A DNA stretch of 10,555 nt from NCBI GenBank assembly GCA_965262315.1, contig CBDHFJ010000183.1, forward strand, positions 1 through 10,555, given 5' to 3'. Below, piece by piece: positions 5,841 through 10,555 of this stretch (positions are counted from its first letter, which is position 1; each line of letters starts with the position of its first letter). Below the pieces are notes generated by a model. The model searched no databases, was not told the origin of the DNA, and was given only the letters and a program-made list of their open reading frames with translations. The translations under genes and the position numbers were made by a program. This stretch comes from JBCCFK01 sp965262315 (GTDB taxonomy: Bacteria > Actinomycetota > Acidimicrobiia > Acidimicrobiales > UBA8592).

Positions 5841-6583
5841 CGGTCACCTCGGCGGCGGATGGCCGGATGGGGAAGGAAGGTGGTGATGCCCCGCCGGTCC
5901 AGATAGGTGGTCAGGCGCTCGGTGAGCTCGGGACCGACGAGCGCCGTGATCTCGTCGGTCAGGCGCTGATAGACCGGCGTGTGCTCGACGAAGGCCAAGT
6001 CGTCCTCGGTGCACCACCAGTGGAACTCGGCGCCGCCACTGCCCCAGTCATGGCGCCGCCACTCTCGCAGCGTCGAGACGGAGTGTCCGTTCTCGTCCTC
6101 GTGATGCTCGAGGCGCAGGGGGAGCTGCCAACACACCTCGGGCTTCCAGTCGACGATCGACTCACCGGCTTCGATGGCCGCCCGGTGCAGCGCACACCCG
6201 AGGCCGCCATCGAAGTCTCGGCGGTTCAAGAAGATGCAGGCGTCCTCGTGCACGACGGTCGTCCACGCACCCTCGTCGTCGGCCTCGATGGCGTCCGCGG
6301 GCGTGTCCACGACGTCTCGGAGCTGCCACTGCTCGGCGGTCAGCTGCTCGGCGGCAGCGAGCACCCGCTGCCGGTCGGCGGTGTCGGCGAAGTGGGCGCC
6401 GAAGGCGCAACAGCCGTGTCCCGACTCGTCGTCGGGTTCGGCCCGAACTCCCAGGCAACCGTCGTTCCAGATGCAGGACCAGTTGCTCGCCAGGAAAGTG
6501 ACGTCGAAGATCCACGTGTCACCCTGGTGTTCGAACGAGACCCACTCGTGGGTGTCGGCGGCGTCGGACTCGGACGTGGTCAC
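5837..6583 (-). CDS. Cysteine-cluster protein, YkgJ/DUF3109-like
   Basis: The 248-residue soluble protein has an ordered set of cysteines: Cys37 and Cys43 (WSCIWNDGCLG), Cys58-Cys59 (GHGCCAFGAHF), Cys116 (EDACIFL), Cys130 (GLGCALHRAA), Cys151 (WKPEVCWQLPLR) and Cys191. The G-x-C-C-x-x-G-A block, C-A-L-H and K-P-x-x-C-x-x-x-P resemble YkgJ/DUF3109 metal-binding cysteine clusters, proposed to bind zinc or an iron-sulfur cluster. This is a pattern match from memory, not a search. There is no signal peptide or membrane helix. The GTG at 6583 is the most upstream sensible start; TAACGT at 6598-6593 nine bases before it could be a -10 box giving an almost leaderless message. The stop overlaps the CLC start by four bases (GTGA), so the two are surely co-translated. 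Function unknown; an oxygen- or metal-sensing role beside an anion transporter is only a guess. Confidence 0.72.
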   Translation of the reverse strand: MTTSESDAADTHEWVSFEHQGDTWIFDVTFLASNWSCIWNDGCLGVRAEPDDESGHGCCAFGAHFADTADRQRVLAAAEQLTAEQWQLRDVVDTPADAIEADDEGAWTTVVHEDACIFLNRRDFDGGLGCALHRAAIEAGESIVDWKPEVCWQLPLRLEHHEDENGHSVSTLREWRRHDWGSGGAEFHWWCTEDDLAFVEHTPVYQRLTDEITALVGPELTERLTTYLDRRGITTFLPHPAIRRRGDR

Positions 6584-6635
6584 AGTCTGGAGACGTTATC
6601 GCTCACCGGTGGCCGGGCGGCACGGATCAGCGGCG

Positions 6636-7675
6636 TCACGAGCGTCCGTTGATGCGGTCGATCAGCAGGCGGAGCCGACTGTAGGAGGCCTTGTCGAAAT
6701 AGAGGGCCAACCGGGGGGAGATCGACGTTGTCGTGGTCGTCGACCTCGGACTCGGTGGCATCAACGCGTTCGATGCCGCCCTTGACCACGATGTCGGCGA
6801 ACTCACGATCGAGCTCTGCCAGCACGTCGTCGTCGATGTCCTCGGACAGGCGCAGGATGAGCCGCTGCCCGACATAGCGTGCCGAGTGATAGACCGCGTA
6901 GAAGCCGCAGATCTCGTCGACCGCGTCCTCCACCGAATCGGTGAGCGACACCAAGGACATGTCGGCAGGCGAGATCAGGCGGTTGTCCAACAGCTCCCGC
7001 TCGACGAAATCCTGCCAGGTGTCCCAGTAGGTCCCGCCCGGTGGATCGAGCAACACGATCGGCGCGATCGGCTGCTTGCCCGTCTGCATCAACGTCAGCA
7101 GTTCGAACGACTCGTCCATCGTGCCGAATCCGCCCGGTAGCAGCGCGAAGCCGTGGGACTCCTTCATGAAGGCCAACTTGCGGGTGAAGAAGTACCGGAA
7201 GTTGATCAGCTTCGGATCGCCGGCGATCACCGAGGCCGCGTCGGCCTCGAAGGGCAGGACGATGTTGATCCCGAAACTGTTCTCGGCGCCGGCGCCCTCG
7301 ATCCCGGCCTGCATGATGCCGGGTCCCGCGCCGGTCATGACCATCCAGTCGCGCTCAGCCATCGCGGCACCGAGGTCGACCGCGCACTGGTACGCAGGCT
7401 CGTCGGGCCGAGTCCGGGCCGATCCGAAGATCGAGACCTTGTGGACGTCGCGGTACTGATCGAAGAGGCCGAACGAGTACCGGATCTCCTTCAGCGCGGA
7501 GTTTCACGAGCTTCAGCTCACCGCGGTCGAGGCCCTCGGCCCCCATGCGGTAGGCCGAGGCGAGCATCTCGAACAACAAGTCGGTGTCCTCGGGGCGTCC
7601 GACGGCCTCCGCGGCCTCGTAGAGCGCGGCGTCGATGCCATCGACGCCGGTGCGATAGTTCGGCAGATCAACCAT
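6636..7675 (-). CDS. LOG-family (TIGR00730-type) Rossmann protein, frame broken by two single-base insertions
   Basis: The protein is spread over three frames. Frame one (7675 to about 7505) gives residues 1-57, ending GELKLV. Frame two (about 7503 to 6719) gives NSALKEIRYSFGLF, the nucleotide-binding GAGPGIM (about residues 115-121 after repair) and PGGFGTMDE (about 180-188), the hallmark of the LOG/lysine decarboxylase-like family. Frame three (about 6713 to 6636) gives the family-like end LPRLALYFDKASYSRLRLL and the stop at 6636. Removing one base at 7502-7504 and one at 6713-6718 gives a continuous 345-residue protein, normal for the larger actinobacterial members. LOG enzymes release free cytokinin or nucleobase by cleaving the N-glycosidic bond of nucleoside monophosphates; whether this longer subfamily does so is not settled. 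The start is ATG 7675. Conserved sequence in all three frames suggests sequencing error more than decay. Confidence 0.85.
6713..6718 (-). other. Frameshift site 2 in the LOG-family gene (six-base G/C run)
   Basis: The - strand reads GAT CTC CCC CCG G. Five C instead of six would give D-L-P-R-L-A-L-Y-F-D-K, the conserved C-terminal segment. As written, the frame changes to a non-conserved 52-residue tail that runs to 6580. Confidence 0.8.
7502..7504 (-). other. Frameshift site 1 in the LOG-family gene (three-base T/A run)
   Basis: The - strand reads CTC GTG AAA CTC CGC. Two A instead of three would give L-V-N-S-A-L-K-E-I-R-Y, which joins the two conserved parts smoothly. As written, the N-terminal frame runs into unrelated sequence and stops at 7355. 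Confidence 0.8.
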
Positions 7676-7763
7676 GGTCCCGCCATTGTGCCAACCGGCT
7701 TCGCGATAGCGACGGACACAGGGCCCGCGCTCGATCAGATGTGACCGACGTCGAGTGACGAGT

Positions 7764-7784
7764 CCGGCCGGACCGACCGGCTGG
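7764..7784 (-). terminator. Possible weak terminator hairpin downstream of fbiC
   Basis: Downstream of the repaired fbiC stop (7838-7840), the - strand can form a stem of GCCGG with CCGGC around a five-base loop (7781-7767). It extends by two more pairs beyond one mismatch. There is no U-tract. The surrounding spacer (7676-7837) is otherwise without visible features apart from the overlapping palindrome GTCCGGCCGGAC (7762-7773) and a possible -10-like CACAAT (7690-7685) nine bases before the LOG-gene ATG. Confidence 0.25.
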
Positions 7785-7837
7785 GTCGATGGAGCCGACC
7801 TCGGCGGTGGACAGCCGGAGCCGTCCGAGCGCAGGGG

Positions 7838-10208
7838 CTACTCGGCGACCACCGGGATCCGGAGCTTCCTGGGGGACTCGGTCACCTCCACCGCGCCGAG
7901 GTCCTCGTAGAGGGTCGTGCGCTGGTGCAGCGTCCGGCCGAGGGGTGCGAGGACCCGGGCGAAGTCGTCGGGCCCGACCTCCTGGCCGTGGCTGGCGCCC
8001 GCGGCTCGGGAGATGTTCTCGTTCATGAGGGTCCCGCCGACGTCGTTGCACCCGGCCTGGAGCAACTGGGCGAGACCGGAGAAGCCGATCTTGACCCAGG
8101 AACCCTGGATGTTGTCGATCCAGCCGTGGTAGGCGATGCGGGCCACGGCATGCATCAGCAACGTCTCGCGGAAGGTCGGACCTCGGCGAGCCATCCTGCG
8201 GAGGTAGATCGGCGCCGCCATGTGGACGAAGGGGAGACCGACGAACTCGGTGAACCCGCCCGTCCGCTTCTGGAGGTCTCGCGTGATCACCATGTTGCCG
8301 AGCCCAGTGGACGGGGTTCTCGACCGCCCCGAACATGATGGTGACGTTCGACCGGAGCCCCACGCCGTGTGCGGTCTCGTGGGCGTACAGCCACTCCTCG
8401 GTGTTGATCTTGTCGGGACAGAGGATCTCGCGCATCTCGTCGTCGAGGATCTCGGCCGCCGTACCCGGCAGGGTGCGCAGCCCCGCTTCCATCGCCCGCG
8501 TGAGATAGCTGTCGAGGGGCTCGTCGAGCCGCTTGGCACCCTCGGTGACCTCGAGTGCGGTGAACCCGTGGACATGGATGTCGGGCACGGCCTCTTTCAC
8601 GGCTCGGCAGACGTCGAGGTAGTACTCGCCGTCGAAATCGGGGTGGATCCCGCCCTGGAGGCACACTTCGGTGGCGCCGAACGCCGCGGCCTCGGCGGTG
8701 CGAGCGGCGATGTCCTCGAGCGTCAGCAGGTAGGGCTTGCCCCGGAGGTTGAGACTCAAGGGGCCCTTGGAGAAGCCGCAGAACCGGCACTTGAACGTGC
8801 ACACGTTGGTGTAGTTGATGTTGCGGTTGGCAACGTACGTGACCTTGTCGCCGTTGACCTGCCGACGCAGCTCGTCCGCCAACTCGCACACGGCAGCGAC
8901 CTCGGGGCCCCGAGCACGGAACAGCGTCACGATCTCGTCGATGCCCACCTCCTGGCCGGCGCGCACACCGTCGAGCACCTCGGCGATGGCACCGCCGGCA
9001 GCCGCCGGGGCCGGGTACAGGTGCGGCGGCTCGGTGTTCGCACCGGAGTACCACTGCGTCGACTGGTCGCCGACGATCTCGACGTCGGCCCCCTCGTCCG
9101 CCTGCTTCACGAACTCGACCTTCTCCGGGAAGACCGCACCGGGGTCGTCGCGCCCCAGGCCCTCCGCGTCGGCCCGGTCCATGACGTTGAAGCGGAGCTC
9201 GGCGGCGACCCACGTCTCGTCGTCGATGACGTACTCGGGGTAGATGGTCAGCCGCGGCGCCAGGACCATGCCCTTGGCCTCGGTGACCTCGCGGAGGCGG
9301 TCCAAGGCCGGCCACGGCCGCTCGGGATTGACGTGGTCGGCGGTGATCGGGGAGACGCCGCCCCAGTCGTCGATGCCGGCGTCGAGCAGGATGCCGAAGT
9401 CGTCGGAGAGGTTGGGCGGGGCCTGGAGATGGATCTCGGGCGGCAGGATCGTACGGGCCAGCGCAATCGCCTCGAGATAGTCGTCGTCGGGGCACGGTGG
9501 GGCCGAGTGCATCGCGGTCCCGGGCTTCGGCAGGAAGTTCTGCACGATGACTTCCTGCACGTGACCATGCCGCGCGTGGGATGCGGCGATGGCCTCGATG
9601 GCGTCGATGCGATCCTGGCGCGACTCGCCGATGCCCACGAGGATGCCCGTGGTGAACGGGATCTTCAGCTCGCCGGCGGCTTCGAGCGTGGCCAGGCGTC
9701 GCTCGGGTTCCTTGTCGGGTGCCCCACGGTGACAGTCCAGATCAGGGTTGAGCGACTCGATCATCATCCCCTGGGAGGGGCTGACCGACCGCAACGCCGC
9801 GAGCTCGTCGCGGTGGAGAGCCCCGGCGTTGGCATGGGGGAGCAGGCCCGTCTCGTCGAGCACGAGCTGCGCCATCGCGCCGAGGTAGTCCAGGGTGGTC
9901 TCGTAGCCGTGGTCGTGCAGCCACTGCTGCGCGACCGGGTACCGGAGCTCGGGACGTTCGCCGAGGGTGAACAGCGCCTCGTGACAACCGACCTGAGCAC
10001 CCTGCCGAGCGATCGCCACCACCTGGTCGGGGGTGAGGTAGGGAGCGTCCAGTCGTGCCGGTGGCTGCGCAAACGTGCAGTAGCCGCACTTGTCGCGGCA
10101 CAACATCGTCAGCGGGATGAACACCTTGGGTGAGTAGGTCACCCGCGTGCCGTGGTGTGCGTCGCGGATGGCTCGGGCCTCCGCCATGAGCGCGTCGAGG
10201 TTGGTCAT
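7838..10208 (-). CDS. fbiC: FO synthase FbiC (CofG-CofH fusion), frame broken by one single-base insertion
   Basis: This is the bifunctional 7,8-didemethyl-8-hydroxy-5-deazariboflavin (FO) synthase, which joins tyrosine and a ribityl-diaminouracil to make the F420 chromophore by radical SAM chemistry. The N-terminal CofG half has its cluster motif at Cys37, Cys41, Cys44 (CRDKCGYC). The C-terminal CofH half has Cys470, Cys474, Cys477 (CTFKCRFC). ENPVHWAR (ending at residue 637, codon 8300-8298) is followed in this frame by unrelated sequence running to 7668. One frame over, the expected TRDLQKRTGGFTEFVGLPF continues to the natural stop at 7838. Removing one base at 8295-8296 gives 789 residues, shorter than mycobacterial FbiC (about 856), mainly at the N-terminus. 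The start is ATG 10208, with GGAAGG (10220-10215) six bases upstream. An HxlR-type regulator gene ends 49 bases upstream on the same strand. Confidence 0.93.
8295..8296 (-). other. Frameshift site in the CofH half of fbiC (two-base T/A run)
   Basis: The - strand reads GCT CGG CAA CAT GG. With one A fewer it would read A-R-H-M-V-I-T-R-D-L-Q-K-R-T-G-G-F-T-E-F, which keeps the histidine expected after W-A-R in CofH proteins. As written, all sequence downstream of residue 637 is out of frame. Confidence 0.82.
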
Positions 10209-10214
10209 GGTGTC

Positions 10215-10238
10215 CCTTCCGGGCGACGTGTCGTCGCC
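10215..10238 (-). promoter_or_regulatory. fbiC leader: Shine-Dalgarno site with adjacent perfect hairpin
   Basis: GGAAGG (10220-10215) is the ribosome binding site of fbiC. One base further upstream lies a perfect inverted repeat: GGCGACG (10222-10228) and CGTCGCC (10232-10238) around a three-base loop. It sits in the 49-base spacer between the HxlR-type gene and fbiC. It might mark the 3' end of the upstream message, insulate fbiC translation, or be a protein-binding palindrome. No U-tract follows. Confidence 0.42.
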
Positions 10239-10257
10239 GTCGGTCGTACGTGGCCGC

Positions 10258-10555
10258 TCACTCGGTCCCCCCGGGACCGGGCCGGCTGGCGATGTGGGCA
10301 GGCGTGATGTCCTCGCGACACGACGGGCATCGCGTCACGTTCTCGAGCGGGGTCCCGCACTCGTCGTGGACCAACACGGTGGGCGGCCCGTCGGCGGCGT
10401 ACCAGCGGTCGCCCCAGTGCATGAGGGCCACCAGGGCGGGGGAGAGGTCCTGACCTTTGGCGGTGAGCCGGTACTCGTAGCGGATCGGGCGTTGTTGATA
10501 CGGCACGGTCTCGACCACGCCCGCATCGACCAGCTTCTGCAGCCGATCGCTCAGG
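10258..10555 (-). CDS. HxlR-family winged-helix transcriptional regulator, C-terminal part (5' end outside window)
   Basis: The frame is open to the window edge, so 98 C-terminal residues are seen. LSDRLQKLVDAGVVETVPY is the end of the recognition helix and start of the wing of an HxlR domain; RPIRYEYRLTAKGQDLSPAL is the typical R-x-x-Y-x-L-T-x-K-G wing and dimer helix; MHWGDRWYA follows as in the family. After this comes a tail with CG and CPSC (HDECGTPLENVTRCPSC) and a Pro-Gly-rich end (SRPGPG). Such Cys-containing tails occur in many actinobacterial HxlR proteins and might bind zinc. HxlR proteins are usually dimeric DNA-binding regulators answering to reactive electrophiles or small molecules. 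A GTG at 10518 is internal because the domain continues upstream. It is on the same strand as fbiC and might be co-transcribed with it, but regulation of fbiC by it is not shown. Confidence 0.88.
   Translation of the reverse strand, partial: LSDRLQKLVDAGVVETVPYQQRPIRYEYRLTAKGQDLSPALVALMHWGDRWYAADGPPTVLVHDECGTPLENVTRCPSCREDITPAHIASRPGPGGTE

Noticed and set aside
6713..6718. Programmed +1 frameshifting at CCC-C in the LOG gene
   Set aside because: There is no stop codon in the next position and no visible stimulating structure. Two further +1 shifts would be needed within 1.6 kb, which makes a common sequencing cause more likely.
8220..10133. Open frame of 637 codons on + opposite fbiC
   Set aside because: It lies antisense to conserved FbiC sequence with both radical SAM motifs. 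Long antisense frames are expected from GC-rich third codon positions, and its translation shows no known domain.
1..10555. Mobile element, CRISPR array, tRNA or phage signals
   Set aside because: I saw no transposase or integrase motifs, no regularly spaced direct repeats, no tRNA-like cloverleaf and no attachment-site duplication. Composition looks even across the window by eye.

Overview
This is a GC-rich window of about 10.6 kb that reads like a chromosomal housekeeping region of an actinobacterium. I infer an Acidimicrobiia-like lineage, without proof. Three things support Actinobacteria: a DUF3151 protein resembling mycobacterial Rv0360c, a one-polypeptide FO synthase (FbiC, CofG fused to CofH) for coenzyme F420, and TANNNT boxes placed so close to start codons that the transcripts would be leaderless. 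I see no rRNA, tRNA, CRISPR array, insertion sequence, integrase or phage gene.

Left part (1-4114, all on +): the C-terminal end of an alpha/beta hydrolase, a DUF3151 protein, a flavin-reductase-like FMN-binding protein, a MobA-like molybdenum cofactor guanylyltransferase, a single-domain rhodanese, a ribonuclease D with an HRDC domain, and after a 218-base gap a 63-residue cysteine-containing protein. The genes are closely spaced, but several have their own putative -10 box, so this is probably a row of short transcription units rather than one operon.

Middle (4146-6583, on -): a CLC-family anion transporter with two C-terminal CBS domains, translationally coupled through a GTGA overlap to an upstream cysteine-cluster protein (YkgJ/DUF3109-like). 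The two strands converge on a short spacer with nested hairpins at 4121-4152.

Right part (6636-10555, on -): a LOG-family (TIGR00730-type) Rossmann protein, FbiC, and the C-terminal part of an HxlR-type regulator cut by the window edge. LOG and fbiC are conserved to their ends but their frames are broken: LOG carries two extra bases and fbiC one, each in a homopolymer of 2 to 6 bases, all within 1.6 kb. Removing one base at each site restores a 345-residue LOG protein and a 789-residue FbiC with family-typical C-termini. Sequencing or assembly error is the simplest explanation; recent decay is the alternative.

I found no convincing new multi-gene system. The items most worth checking are the frameshift cluster, the paired leaderless-promoter motifs, the coupled cysteine-cluster/CLC pair in which the CLC lacks the internal proton glutamate, and the small Cys protein.
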